Origin: Caldithrix sp.
GTDB lineage: Bacteria; Zhuqueibacterota; Zhuqueibacteria; Thermofontimicrobiales; Sulfurfontimicrobiaceae
Assembly (NCBI GenBank): GCA_020722815.1
Contig: DYKB01000045.1
Location: forward strand, 1 to 55,592
Length of the DNA: 55,592 bases
Reading direction: 5' to 3'
Shown: positions 1 to 9,417 of the stretch, in pieces
Layout: each line of letters starts with the position of its first letter
Numbering within the stretch: the stretch's first letter is position 1
Program-made: the position numbers and the translations under genes
Notes under the pieces: generated by a model
The model's database searches: none
What the model was told of the DNA's origin: nothing
What the model saw: only the letters and a program-made list of their open reading frames with translations

Positions 1-131
1 TTGCAGGGACCCTCGAATTGTTACTAAGGTCAATAAGGTCGATTGGGTTTGATCTCGTGGCCTGGTTGATTAAAAACCTTATTAACCTGAGGAATCAGTA
101 AAACCGGCGACACAACAAATTTGATACTATT

Positions 132-333
132 CCCTGTGAACGGTTACGAATTGCCGTAACCGTTCACAAGTGTAATAAAATAAAAGCTTCTATCATGCCC
201 GTCCGTTAGCTAACGGATTATCAGGCACCCATTTGTCTAAAAAAGTATGGATTCCCAACAAACTTGTACTCGAATGTTTTTGTCGGGTAAACATGCGGGA
301 ATGACAGATTCAATCCACCCTGTGAACGGTTAC
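132..333. repeat. Dispersed palindromic repeat cluster
   Basis: The 16-base string CCCTGTGAACGGTTAC occurs directly at 132-147 and 318-333. Its inner part is also inverted: TGTGAACGGTTACG at 135-148 pairs perfectly with 155-168 across a 6-base loop. A separate 16-base perfect palindrome centred on TTAGCTAA lies at 202-217. No reading frame of credible length covers this stretch. It looks like a patch of repetitive extragenic elements, not a regulator site of a particular gene. The first 700 bases of the window otherwise hold no gene that I can support. Confidence 0.6.
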
Positions 334-596
334 ATTTTTATTCTGTAGCCTCTTGATTCTGTGGGCATAAAAAGAATCTTTATTTCGATTTAAACCTCGG
401 TTCGACAGATATTAAACCAACTGCAAAAGGCCATTTTCTAAAACCCAAACGCTTAATTCAGGCGACATTTTCTTTTTTTTTTTGGATTAATAAACCGTTT
501 GATTTCGTTTATTAAGTTAGAGTTATACTTTCTTACCTGAAATTCTAAAATGGAAATTTATGAGGTAATGAAGCAATGAAAGACCCCCTCCTGCCT

Positions 597-665
597 CCCC
601 CAAAATTCCAAAAAGCGGAATTTGGGGGAGAGAAAGCGGGGTTCTCTCCCCCATTTTCGCTTTTT
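597..665. repeat. Nested GC-rich hairpins upstream of the SprF-like gene
   Basis: CCCCCAAAATTCC at 597-609 faces GGAATTTGGGGG at 617-628, a near-perfect stem over AAAAAGC. The strand then refolds: the segment 610-634 can pair almost completely with 642-665, which ends in a short T run. The two foldings are mutually exclusive. The arms resemble the repetitive hairpins scattered through this window. An attenuator or terminator role is possible because of the T run, but no gene ends just upstream, so I favour a dispersed repeat. Confidence 0.5.
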
Positions 666-793
666 AATAACTGGGAGATACAGAAGGGGTCAAGACTTCA
701 CTGAAAATGATTTCAGCAAAGAGAAAACAATTCATTTTAGAATTTCAGCTCTTATTTGATCGGCTATTTATCCGAAAAAACCGGAGGAAACGA

Positions 794-3154
794 ATGAAAT
801 CCAAATTTATTCATTTATTACTGATGAGCTGTTTGATCAGTAGCGGATTTATTTTCGCTCAGCGCAATATTGAAATAAATCCAGCTCACCTACAAAATCT
901 GCGTATCGATTTTGTCAATCCCGCTGCCAATAGCTGGCACGAAACGGCCCGCGTGGCAGCGGGTTACCAGTTATTGAACGCTGGTTTCGGTACGACATTT
1001 AGTAATAGTGCTGTCAGTTTTATTTACCCCACAACCAGACTGGGTAGCTTTGGAATACGGGGGCAAAATTTCCAGGCCCATTTGTTACGGCAGAGCCAAT
1101 TGGATTTGACCTACAGCTACCCTATCTGGAAGCGTCGTGGCACCATAGGATTCAATATTGGGCTGTTGAATCAGACCTATAATGAAAATCAGTTTCAATT
1201 GGAAGATCCCGGGGATCCGATTCTCAGCCAAAAAACTTCCCGATTAAATTTGAATCTGGGAGTGGGGGCGCTGCTGGAAATTTTTCCCAAATTGACCGCC
1301 GGCCTAAGCCTGAACCACCTCAATCAACCGGATATCGCCATTGGGCAGGGAACATGGAAACTTCCCATCCACTGGAACACCGGCCTTTTTTATGCCAATC
1401 CCATCATCAGCCCGTTCGTCAATCTGGAACAGGATCAGGCAGAAACCTATTTCGCCATTGGTGCGGAACATCGCTTCCTGCATGATAATAGTGCCTTGCG
1501 GGGCATCTATTCCCCGGAAAATCTGACCTTCGGCGTCGCTTATCAATTTAAAAATTTCTTGCTGGATTATGCTTATCACTATCCTTTAACCGACATCAGT
1601 GAAATTTCCAGCGGCAGTCATGAGTTCTTTATCAGTTATGAATTTGGCGCGCCGCAGCCTGATTTTGAATTATCCCTTGGAGATACCGATCCGGCGCAAT
1701 TGGAAAAAACAGGCATCTTTCCCGGTGAAACCGCGCGCTATGTCGTCAAAAGCCGCGCCCGAAACGGTTTTCACGGCCCAATTTACCTCACCTTGCAAAA
1801 TCTGCCTCCGGAACTGGAAGCCCATTTAACGCAGCCGGAAATCCCGGCCGATGGTCTGGCCGAAATTACCCTGACAGCTTCAGCGGCTGCCCAACCGGGT
1901 ACATATCCCATTCGGCTTCAGGGAACCGCGGGTAAATTGGCGCACGCGCTGGTGCTCACCCTGAAAATTATGCCATTACCCCGCCTGCTTGCGGCGGTCA
2001 AAAGTTCCATTGATAGCCTCAAAATTATCGAAAATCTGGAAATTCGGGAAGAACACCCGATTTTAAATTATATCTTTTTTAATGAAAATGATGCCCGGCT
2101 CTCGCCCGAACGCTACCATTTAACGAAAACCGGTGAAGACTTTGCCCCAACCGCTGAATTGGGCCAGACCGCCTTACACCAGTACCGGGATTTATTGAAT
2201 ATTTTAGGCCGCCGGCTGCAACAACACCCCCGGCTGAATATCACTTTGATCGGTTACACCAGCAGCATCGAGCGGGAAAATACCGGATTAGCCCGGCAGC
2301 GCGCCCAGGCCGTGCAGGATCATTTGTGCCAAACCTGGAATATTCCAACGGCACAGATCAGCCTTCAGGCGCGTCAATTACCTGAACATCCTTCCGCCGA
2401 TACTGATCTGGGAAGAGAGGAAAATCAACGGGTGGAAATCATTCCGCAGCCGGGTTCTGAAGCCGTGCTCGCCGCGATGGTAACCACCACCTCACAGACC
2501 CGGCTTTCCGATTCGACCTGTACGTTCCAGACGATTCAATCCCAGGCTGAAGCCGGCGTGAAACACTGGGAATTTCAAATTTTTGACGACACCGGCCAGA
2601 TAATTCGCCGCTGGGAAGGACAAACGATGTTACCGCAGCAAATTCACTGGAATTGGAAAGACAACGCAGGCCGATCGGTGGTCATGCGTCCCTTTTTCAG
2701 TTATCAACTCACTTTGGTGGATCGACACGGCCAGGTCAGTCAGTCGCCACCCGCGCGCATTAATACCAATTATCAGATTATTCAAACCGTTCAAAAAAGT
2801 CAGCGGGTGGAAAAATTTCGCTTAATCCTGTTTGAATTTGCCAGTGAGGAAGCCGACCTGGCTTCACCCGGTATTCAGCAGAAATTAGCACAAATTGTTG
2901 AAAAATTTAAGGAAGCCACGGGCGCCCAAATCCGGCTCAAAGGCTTTACCGATGTCATTGGAACCCCTGAATTTAACCGGGAACTGGCGCTGAAACGGGC
3001 AAAATCCATCTTCAATCAACTGGTGCGGATGGGAATTCCCGCGGCGCAAATCCGTTACGAGGGTCTGGGCCAGGATTCCCCACTGATTAGCAATGATTTG
3101 CCGGAGGGACGGATGATAAATCGGCGGGTGGAAATTTATATTGAATATCCGTAG
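794..3154 (+). CDS. PorP/SprF-like outer-membrane protein fused to two OmpA domains
   Basis: The frame is open from 707, but the ATG at 794 has a GGAGG ribosome site 7 bases upstream and begins a clear signal peptide (about residues 1-22, ending FA before QRN). That gives 786 aa. Residues about 25-285 resemble a PorP/SprF-type beta-barrel (opening with NPAANSW and AGYQ motifs), the T9SS family that tethers SprB-like adhesins. Residues about 295-395 form an Ig-like domain of the same kind as those in the next gene. About 420-550 is a first, more divergent OmpA-like domain. About 585-655 is FlgD-like. About 673-786 is a well-conserved OmpA domain with GFTDVIG and a final NRRVEI, expected to bind peptidoglycan. 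Usual SprF/PorP proteins are about 300-350 aa, so this is a long fusion. Its neighbour at 3595 is probably its cargo. The family call for the barrel is by eye. Confidence 0.72.
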   Translation: MKSKFIHLLLMSCLISSGFIFAQRNIEINPAHLQNLRIDFVNPAANSWHETARVAAGYQLLNAGFGTTFSNSAVSFIYPTTRLGSFGIRGQNFQAHLLRQSQLDLTYSYPIWKRRGTIGFNIGLLNQTYNENQFQLEDPGDPILSQKTSRLNLNLGVGALLEIFPKLTAGLSLNHLNQPDIAIGQGTWKLPIHWNTGLFYANPIISPFVNLEQDQAETYFAIGAEHRFLHDNSALRGIYSPENLTFGVAYQFKNFLLDYAYHYPLTDISEISSGSHEFFISYEFGAPQPDFELSLGDTDPAQLEKTGIFPGETARYVVKSRARNGFHGPIYLTLQNLPPELEAHLTQPEIPADGLAEITLTASAAAQPGTYPIRLQGTAGKLAHALVLTLKIMPLPRLLAAVKSSIDSLKIIENLEIREEHPILNYIFFNENDARLSPERYHLTKTGEDFAPTAELGQTALHQYRDLLNILGRRLQQHPRLNITLIGYTSSIERENTGLARQRAQAVQDHLCQTWNIPTAQISLQARQLPEHPSADTDLGREENQRVEIIPQPGSEAVLAAMVTTTSQTRLSDSTCTFQTIQSQAEAGVKHWEFQIFDDTGQIIRRWEGQTMLPQQIHWNWKDNAGRSVVMRPFFSYQLTLVDRHGQVSQSPPARINTNYQIIQTVQKSQRVEKFRLILFEFASEEADLASPGIQQKLAQIVEKFKEATGAQIRLKGFTDVIGTPEFNRELALKRAKSIFNQLVRMGIPAAQIRYEGLGQDSPLISNDLPEGRMINRRVEIYIEYP

Positions 3155-3290
3155 GGGGCGGTTGGCTTTTGGCGGTTGGCGACTCAGATCCAGGGGGCGA
3201 AAAAGGATTGAGGTTCAGGAAACATCCCCCCTGAATACACCTTCAAAGGGAAACGGCTCTCCTTCCTCTTTGAAGGGGGGGCAAGGGGGC

Positions 3291-3511
3291 ATAGCTGTCA
3301 GGTTAAGCATCTAATTCTTTTGAAAACAAGAGGTTGAATATATAAGAAATACTTAAGGAGAACCATCCATCTGACCCTCACCCCAACCCTCTCCCAGCGG
3401 AAGAGGGCGTAGCTATCCCCTCTCCCGCTGGGAGAGGGTTAGGGTGAGGGCAGTTTTTAACTCACTTATTTCTTAATTTTCAATTAGTTATCACCTTAAC
3501 CTGACAGCTAT
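3291..3511. repeat. 221-bp element with 17-bp terminal inverted repeats and a nested palindrome
   Basis: ATAGCTGTCAGGTTAAG at 3291-3307 is repeated in perfect inverted form at 3495-3511. Inside lies a second long palindrome: 3375-3400 pairs with 3425-3450 with one mismatch in 26 bases. It is built on the CCCTCACCC(T/C)AACCCTCTCCC string, and a half copy of that string recurs at 55513-55533. A related outer end (CTTAGCCTGACAGCTATGCC) occurs at 20606-20625. There is no coding frame inside. This has the shape of a MITE-like or REP-type element into which, or around which, another palindrome has inserted. It sits in the 440-bp gap between the SprF-like gene and the giant adhesin gene. Confidence 0.65.
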
Positions 3512-3594
3512 GGGGCAGGGGGATGTAAATATCAATTGTTAAATTTTGAATTTAGATGAAAATGGGCAAAATTTTAAAATAAAGGTGATTTTAA

Positions 3595-6500
3595 ATGAAA
3601 AATCAATTCAAGAATCTGCTAATTTTGGCAATTTTTGCCAGGATAATGTCATTGGTATATCTGCTTTTCGCTGTTCCGGCGTGGCTTATCGCACAGCCCA
3701 AACTTATCCCCAAAAGTCCTGATTTTCAGGTCAATGAAAACGCCGGTTTTTGTGACCAGAACAATACCGATGTGGGCATCGACAGCGCGGGGAACATGGT
3801 TGTTGTCTGGGAAGATGCCCGCAATGGGAACTGGGATATTTATGGCCAGCGTTATTCGGCAGCAGGTATTGCCCTCGGCGGAAATTTTAAAATCAACGCC
3901 GATCCCAATAATCGCCGGAACCACCACAATCCGTCCGTGGCAATCGCGCTTGATGGCCATTTCATCGTCGTCTGGCAACACGCCGAGCACGACGCGATTT
4001 ATGGCCAAATATACGATGCCCAGGGGCAAGCGGTGGGCGGCAATTTCCAGGTGGATGATCCCTCGGTGCGCCAGGGTCAGGTCACCTATCCGGAAATCAG
4101 TTTGAATCAAACAACCGGCGAATTTGTCGTCGTCTGGGATTATTTTCATCATGCGACTCAGCATGATGTTTATGCCCAACGTTTTACGGGCAATGGGCAG
4201 AAGCTGGGCGCGCCGATTCAAGTAAATCCAGGCACGGTGGCGCGCTATCCCAGCGTGAGCCTGAACGCGGCCGGCGACTGGATCGTGGTCTGGCAGGACG
4301 AACGCGCCGATGCCGGCGACATTTACGGCCAGCGTTTTGACGCCGCGGACCATCCGGTGGGCGCCGATTTTAAGATCGATGATCAAATCCAATACAAAGC
4401 CGCCAGTCCCATCGTCGGAATGGCTGCCGATGGTGGATGGGTGGTCATCTGGCAGGATTATCGCGAAGGCAACCATCTGGATATTCATATTTATGGTCAG
4501 CGTTACAATAACCAGGGTCAGGCGCTGGGTGCTAATTTTCGGATTGGCGGCGCTGAAGATACCCGAAATTGCGATCTGGTGGTGGCGGACGCAGGAAACT
4601 TTGCGGTAGTTTATCAGCAGGCGGCCGATGTTTACCTCCAGCGTTTCGATACCAATGGTCAACCGGTTGGCAGCGCGAACCTGGTGGTGGATCTAGCGGC
4701 GCAGTCTTTTGGCCAGTATAATCCCCATCTGGCGCTCAACTCGCAGGGGCAGTTGGCCACCGCCTGGGAAGATCGGCGCCAAGGAAATTATGACATTTTT
4801 AGCCAGCGTTTCAGTCCGGCAGGAGAAATGGTCGGAGTCAATTTTCAGGTAAATGATGATCCGCCCGGCAGCGCCACGTCCAACCAGCCGGATATCGCCG
4901 GCCGCGAAGATTATGGCTTTTGGGTAACCTGGGTCGATCCCCGAAATAATCATCTGGATCTTTACGCCCAGCGCTATGACCGAAATCATACGCCAGTTGG
5001 CGAAAATTTTAAAGTCAATGATGATTTAGCCGTCGCCTCTCAAAAAGAAGCCACCATCGGCATGGACGATGCGGGGAATGTGGTCATGGTCTGGCGGGAT
5101 TATCGTAATCCAACCGCCATCGCGGATATCTATGGGCAGCGCTATGATCGGAACGGACAACGTCTGGGCGCGAATTTTCGGGTGAACGATGATCCGGTGG
5201 ATGATCCTGAGCGTTATGGGCAGTTCGGCCCGGCGCTCGCCGTCAGTGCCGATGGCAGTTTTGTCGTGTGCTGGCATGATCAACGCCTCCGGCACAGCGG
5301 CCGCGCCTGGGTCATTTATGGCCAGCGTTACGATGCCGCGGGAACGCCGCTTGGCGGTAATTTCCAGATCAGTGATGATACTCGCGCCAGTTCTAAATTT
5401 TGGTCCAAAATTGCGGCGGATTCGGCCGGTAATTTTGTGGTCGTCTGGCAGGACACGCTGACCACCGGTGGCCGGGATATTTTCGGCCAGCGGTTCGCGG
5501 CCAATGGTCAGCGCCTGGGCACGAATTTTCAGATCAATTCACCCGGCGCGAATAACCGTTGTCAATGGCCTGACGTCAGTTTCGGCGCTCACGGTGACTT
5601 CTTGGTGGTGTGGATCGAAGGGAATGCGGCGAACGCCGATCTGTATCGCCGCCATTTTCAGGCCGATGGTACCCCGACGGGCGCGCCGGTCAAAGTCAAT
5701 GACAATCTGCAATCCTCGACGCGTAATTTTCCGCGTCTCGGTTGGACCCAATTTTATCACTATTTCAATGTCGTCTGGCAGGATGACCGTAATGGGAATC
5801 TGGATATCTACGCTCAGTTACTCGATAGCGCGGGCAATCCTCTCGGCGCGAATTACCGCGTCAATCAGGATCCTGGCACGAATTATCAAATTGACGCGAA
5901 AGTGGCATTTAGTGAACGTTTTCTATATTACACCTGGGAAGATACCCGCACCGCCGGTCAGGGAAGGGATATTTATGCCCGCGTGGACGTACTGAACTCG
6001 CCGCCGGCCGTCCCTAAACTGTTGACGCCCGACCATCAGGCTTATTTGAATGTCGTTGTCCCGCAGCTTTCGTTTGAAATTCCGGCGGATCCAGATCATA
6101 ACGAATTGTTAAATTTTATCGTTGAAGTTTCCACTGACAGTCAGTTTAGTAATTATACGCCCGGCGGTTACTTCGATAGCCAATCCGATACCTCGGGTTT
6201 TTCCCTGGACCCGCCTTATCAGCAAGGGAGTGGCGTCTGCCGTTTTACCGTGGTAACCGATCCCCCGCAATGGCCGGATCCGATTCCTTTGGCCGAGGGA
6301 ACTTACTACTGGCGCGTAACGGCGAAGGATGATTTTGAAAAAAGCCAGCCTTCGGAAATTCGCCAATTTACAGTAGACCGGACGCCGCCGCAAAACGTAC
6401 AACTCGCTTTGCTCGATCCCCAATATCCGCCGGACTGGTATCAGCCTGATTCGGTGAAAGAGATTGTGGCGGCAGTACGATACGATGAAAATAATCCGCA

Positions 6501-9084
6501 GCAATTAGTTCTGGAAATTGCGGGCCTGGACACTCTGGTGGTAACCGAAAATCTACCAGGTGGCGCCAATCAACAGGTGCTGATTTCAATTCCCGTGGCC
6601 GGCGCCAAAGATGGCGTCTATGAGGTGAAATCCCGCGTGATTGATCAGGTTGGTTCATGGCGCGCCAGTAATCCGGATTCCTTCCAGCTTGACCGCACCC
6701 CACCTCGGGGGACACGCGCGACTGCCATCGATACCAGTCGCCAGCTCGAATTTCAGGTAGATTGGGGTGGCGCCAGTGACAGCAATGGCGTGGGGCTTTC
6801 CGGCCAGTACGATGTCAATGTTCGGGACGATGGTGGTAATTGGCAAAATTGGCGCCGCCATTTCACGGGCACGCAGGCCACCTTTACTGGCGAATACGGA
6901 CATACGTACGAATTTGAAGCTGCCGCCCGTGACTTTTTAGGAAATACCGAGCCTTTCACGGGGGTGGCTGAGACGCGCACCGCAGTTCTCCTGCCGCTGG
7001 ATTTTTCGCTGAAAATCATACCGGATAGTGTGGCCATGCTGGCGGGCGATACCGTTTCGGTCACAATTACCATTACGCCGCAAGGCGGATTCAATGAATG
7101 GGTCACCCTTTGGATTCAGGATTTACCGCCAAACATTCAGGCAAAATTTGATCCCAAAGAAATCCAGCCTGGCAGCCAATCGCGCCTCACCGTGCAGACC
7201 AGTGCCCAAACTCCGGTCGGAACTTATTCCTTGCTGATTACAGGCGCAGCCGATACGCTCCAACACCGTCAGCCATTGGTACTACAGGTGGGTGCTGCCC
7301 CGGATTTTGAATTGGTGGTTCAGCCAGACAGTACCGAAGTGCGGGCCGGCGACCAAGTGATCACCGAAATTTCATTGCTGGCAAAAGGGGGATTTGATCA
7401 GGCAGTCACTCTGGATGTCCTCAATTTACCAACTGGCGCGCAGGCAAAATTTGATCCCAATCCAATCCGGCCCGGCAGCCAATCGCGCCTCACCGTGCAG
7501 ACCAGTGCCCAAACTCCGGTCGGAACTTATTCCTTGCTGATTACAGGCGCAGCCGATACGCTCCAACACCGTCAGCCATTGGTACTACAGGTGGGTGCTG
7601 CCCCGGATTTTGAATTGGTGGTTCAGCCAGACAGCGCCGCCATTTTTGCCGGCGAAACCCAATCGATTCGCATTGCTATTCGGCCTGACCCGGACTTTGC
7701 CGATTCGGTAAAACTGTCCGTGACCGACTTACCGGAATTTTCGCGCGCGACGTTTAGTCAAAATCCAATCTGGCCCGATACCACGGCGACGCTCCGGATC
7801 GGAACGGATCGGTTGAGTCCGGCCGGACTTTACCAACTGCGGATTTCGGGAAGTACGACCACCTTCAGCCACGAAAAAATATTCGGACTGCGGATTAATC
7901 CCCGGTTGGATTTTCAACTGCGAACCACGCCGGATACCGCGCAGATACACGCCGGGCAAACCGCCTATTTTACGATCGAACTTCAGGCCGCGCCGCAGTT
8001 TGACCAATTGGTGACCCTCAACCTGGCTGGCATTCCCACCGGCGCGCAGGCGACTTTCAGCCCCAAGAGTATTGACCGGCAAACCAGTTCCCGCCTCACC
8101 CTGGAAACCTCCCGCACGGTTTTGCCCGGTTCGTATGCGCTCGTAATTTTGGGGCAGAGTGACGCCCTTTCCGCTCAGGATACGGTGTTACTCGTGATCC
8201 TGCCGTCGGGTGATTTTAAACTGCAGCTCGAACCCACTCAGGTTCAACTTGTCGCCGGCGCTTCGGTTGGAATCCAGGTTTCCATTCGCCCCGAAAATGA
8301 ATTTTCCGAAAGTGTTTCTTTGGCGATCTCAGATTTGCCCGCGGCCACCAGTGCGTCATTTAATCCGGTTTCGATTCGGCCCGGCCAGGTGTCGCAGTTA
8401 ACTCTGGTCACCAGTCCGGGTACCCCGCCGGGAAGCTATCAGGTACAATTTACGGGAACGGCCGGTGAACTGCGGCGCGAAGCCATCCTGCTCCTGGAGA
8501 TTTTAGCCGCGCCGGATTTTCTGATCCAGGTCTCTCCTGAAACCTTACACGTCAAAGCCGGGGAAAGCGTAACTTGCCAGGTTCAGATCTTACCCGTGAA
8601 TCAGTTTGATGAAACCGTCACCCTGTCCCTGACTGGTAATCCAGCCGGCGTGAACGGTACTTTTTTACCGGCACGCATTTCCGCCCTGACACCGGCCATG
8701 CTCACCCTGAGCACGGTCACCTATCTGAATTCCGGTCAATTTGAGCTGCAAATTCAGGGGATCAGTTCCCATCAATTGAATCGAACGGCCAGCCTGATGC
8801 TGGAAATTCAGGGTTTTCATGCCGGTGCCACACCCAATCCATTCACCCCCAATGGAGATGGCTTCAATGACTTTGTTCTGTTCAACTTAATGGAATTGCA
8901 TTCCGGCGCAGGAGAAGTGAATATTTTTAATTTTCGCGGCAAAAAAGTCATTACCCTCCAGCAGAATTTTCGCTGGGATGGCAAGAATGAGGGAGGTGAA
9001 GCCCAGCCACCGGGGGTATATTTATACATCGCCAAAGCGGACGGCAAAATTATTGATAAGGGGGCGATTACATTGATTCGATAA
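3595..9084 (+). CDS. Giant secreted repeat protein with gliding-motility-type C-terminal domain
   Basis: A 1829-aa exported protein with a signal peptide at about residues 1-34 (ending LIAQ). Residues about 45-800 carry fourteen copies of a repeat of about 50-60 aa, recognisable as a VVVWQD-x-DIYGQRYD core, then LG-x-NF and VND. Fourteen is twice seven, which would suit two seven-bladed beta-propellers. About 800-930 is fibronectin-III-like, and about 930-1130 holds further Ig-like modules. About 1130-1745 comprises six Ig-like repeats of about 100 aa that begin PDFELVVQPDS or similar and contain AGD/AGE and PVGTY. The C-terminus (about 1745-1829), with TPNPFTPNGDGFNDF and GVYLYIA, matches the gliding-motility-associated (CHU_C, type B) T9SS domain. 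The upstream SprF-like gene is a plausible dedicated partner, as with SprB/SprF. The role is probably as a surface adhesin or matrix protein. The ligand is unknown. Confidence 0.75.
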   Translation: MKNQFKNLLILAIFARIMSLVYLLFAVPAWLIAQPKLIPKSPDFQVNENAGFCDQNNTDVGIDSAGNMVVVWEDARNGNWDIYGQRYSAAGIALGGNFKINADPNNRRNHHNPSVAIALDGHFIVVWQHAEHDAIYGQIYDAQGQAVGGNFQVDDPSVRQGQVTYPEISLNQTTGEFVVVWDYFHHATQHDVYAQRFTGNGQKLGAPIQVNPGTVARYPSVSLNAAGDWIVVWQDERADAGDIYGQRFDAADHPVGADFKIDDQIQYKAASPIVGMAADGGWVVIWQDYREGNHLDIHIYGQRYNNQGQALGANFRIGGAEDTRNCDLVVADAGNFAVVYQQAADVYLQRFDTNGQPVGSANLVVDLAAQSFGQYNPHLALNSQGQLATAWEDRRQGNYDIFSQRFSPAGEMVGVNFQVNDDPPGSATSNQPDIAGREDYGFWVTWVDPRNNHLDLYAQRYDRNHTPVGENFKVNDDLAVASQKEATIGMDDAGNVVMVWRDYRNPTAIADIYGQRYDRNGQRLGANFRVNDDPVDDPERYGQFGPALAVSADGSFVVCWHDQRLRHSGRAWVIYGQRYDAAGTPLGGNFQISDDTRASSKFWSKIAADSAGNFVVVWQDTLTTGGRDIFGQRFAANGQRLGTNFQINSPGANNRCQWPDVSFGAHGDFLVVWIEGNAANADLYRRHFQADGTPTGAPVKVNDNLQSSTRNFPRLGWTQFYHYFNVVWQDDRNGNLDIYAQLLDSAGNPLGANYRVNQDPGTNYQIDAKVAFSERFLYYTWEDTRTAGQGRDIYARVDVLNSPPAVPKLLTPDHQAYLNVVVPQLSFEIPADPDHNELLNFIVEVSTDSQFSNYTPGGYFDSQSDTSGFSLDPPYQQGSGVCRFTVVTDPPQWPDPIPLAEGTYYWRVTAKDDFEKSQPSEIRQFTVDRTPPQNVQLALLDPQYPPDWYQPDSVKEIVAAVRYDENNPQQLVLEIAGLDTLVVTENLPGGANQQVLISIPVAGAKDGVYEVKSRVIDQVGSWRASNPDSFQLDRTPPRGTRATAIDTSRQLEFQVDWGGASDSNGVGLSGQYDVNVRDDGGNWQNWRRHFTGTQATFTGEYGHTYEFEAAARDFLGNTEPFTGVAETRTAVLLPLDFSLKIIPDSVAMLAGDTVSVTITITPQGGFNEWVTLWIQDLPPNIQAKFDPKEIQPGSQSRLTVQTSAQTPVGTYSLLITGAADTLQHRQPLVLQVGAAPDFELVVQPDSTEVRAGDQVITEISLLAKGGFDQAVTLDVLNLPTGAQAKFDPNPIRPGSQSRLTVQTSAQTPVGTYSLLITGAADTLQHRQPLVLQVGAAPDFELVVQPDSAAIFAGETQSIRIAIRPDPDFADSVKLSVTDLPEFSRATFSQNPIWPDTTATLRIGTDRLSPAGLYQLRISGSTTTFSHEKIFGLRINPRLDFQLRTTPDTAQIHAGQTAYFTIELQAAPQFDQLVTLNLAGIPTGAQATFSPKSIDRQTSSRLTLETSRTVLPGSYALVILGQSDALSAQDTVLLVILPSGDFKLQLEPTQVQLVAGASVGIQVSIRPENEFSESVSLAISDLPAATSASFNPVSIRPGQVSQLTLVTSPGTPPGSYQVQFTGTAGELRREAILLLEILAAPDFLIQVSPETLHVKAGESVTCQVQILPVNQFDETVTLSLTGNPAGVNGTFLPARISALTPAMLTLSTVTYLNSGQFELQIQGISSHQLNRTASLMLEIQGFHAGATPNPFTPNGDGFNDFVLFNLMELHSGAGEVNIFNFRGKKVITLQQNFRWDGKNEGGEAQPPGVYLYIAKADGKIIDKGAITLIR
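7171..7634 (+). repeat. Perfect 161-bp intragenic duplication, 303-bp period
   Basis: Bases 7171-7331 and 7474-7634 are identical over 161 bases, offset by 303 bases, exactly 101 codons. Flanking sequence in the same Ig-like repeats has diverged, and the other four Ig-like units share only protein-level similarity. The perfect block therefore points to recent unequal crossover or gene conversion inside the adhesin gene. An assembly collapse or expansion here is also possible because the block exceeds a short read. Confidence 0.9.
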
Positions 9085-9158
9085 CGCTGTATTTGGCGTA
9101 ACCAACAGGTCAATACATTAATATTATAGTATATAAATAACTCTTAAATTATCTGTAC

Positions 9159-9400
9159 TGAACCAAAAAAATTCATAGCCACAAAGACCCAAAGGCACGA
9201 AGCAGAATAAAGGATTTTCAATACGACATTTAAAGCAATAATTTTAAATTAGTTATCACATAGATGAGGCAATGAAAATTTATCAAATTTTTTTAAGTTT
9301 AAAAAAGTAACTATATCAAACTAAAATATATCATCATCCATAACCTGTTGTTTTCTTTGTGTCTACGTGCCTTCGTGGTAAAATTTATAACTAATCCAGG
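9159..9400. repeat. 242-bp dispersed element, copy 1
   Basis: Runs from CTGAACC and TTCATAGCC to the GCCTTCGTGG-AAAATTTAT-AATCCAG end. A second diverged copy in the same orientation lies at 53897-54138 with the same 242-bp span. The ends carry imperfect inverted repeats of the CACAAAGnCACGAAG type: the left end has CACAAAG and CACGAAG, the right end CTTTGTGTC and GTGCCTTCGTGG. The interior is AT-rich and non-coding. This is a miniature-transposable-element architecture. The copy ends 17 bases before the ATG of the gene at 9418, so it could supply part of that gene's promoter or leader. Confidence 0.7.
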
Positions 9401-9417
9401 TGAAAGGAACTTAGTCT

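Noticed and set aside
3649..4662. Long open frame on the minus strand (337 codons)
   Set aside because: It is antisense to the repeated VVW-x-GQRYD region of the giant secreted protein. Its apparent repeats mirror the sense repeats, and it has no ribosome site or signal of its own.
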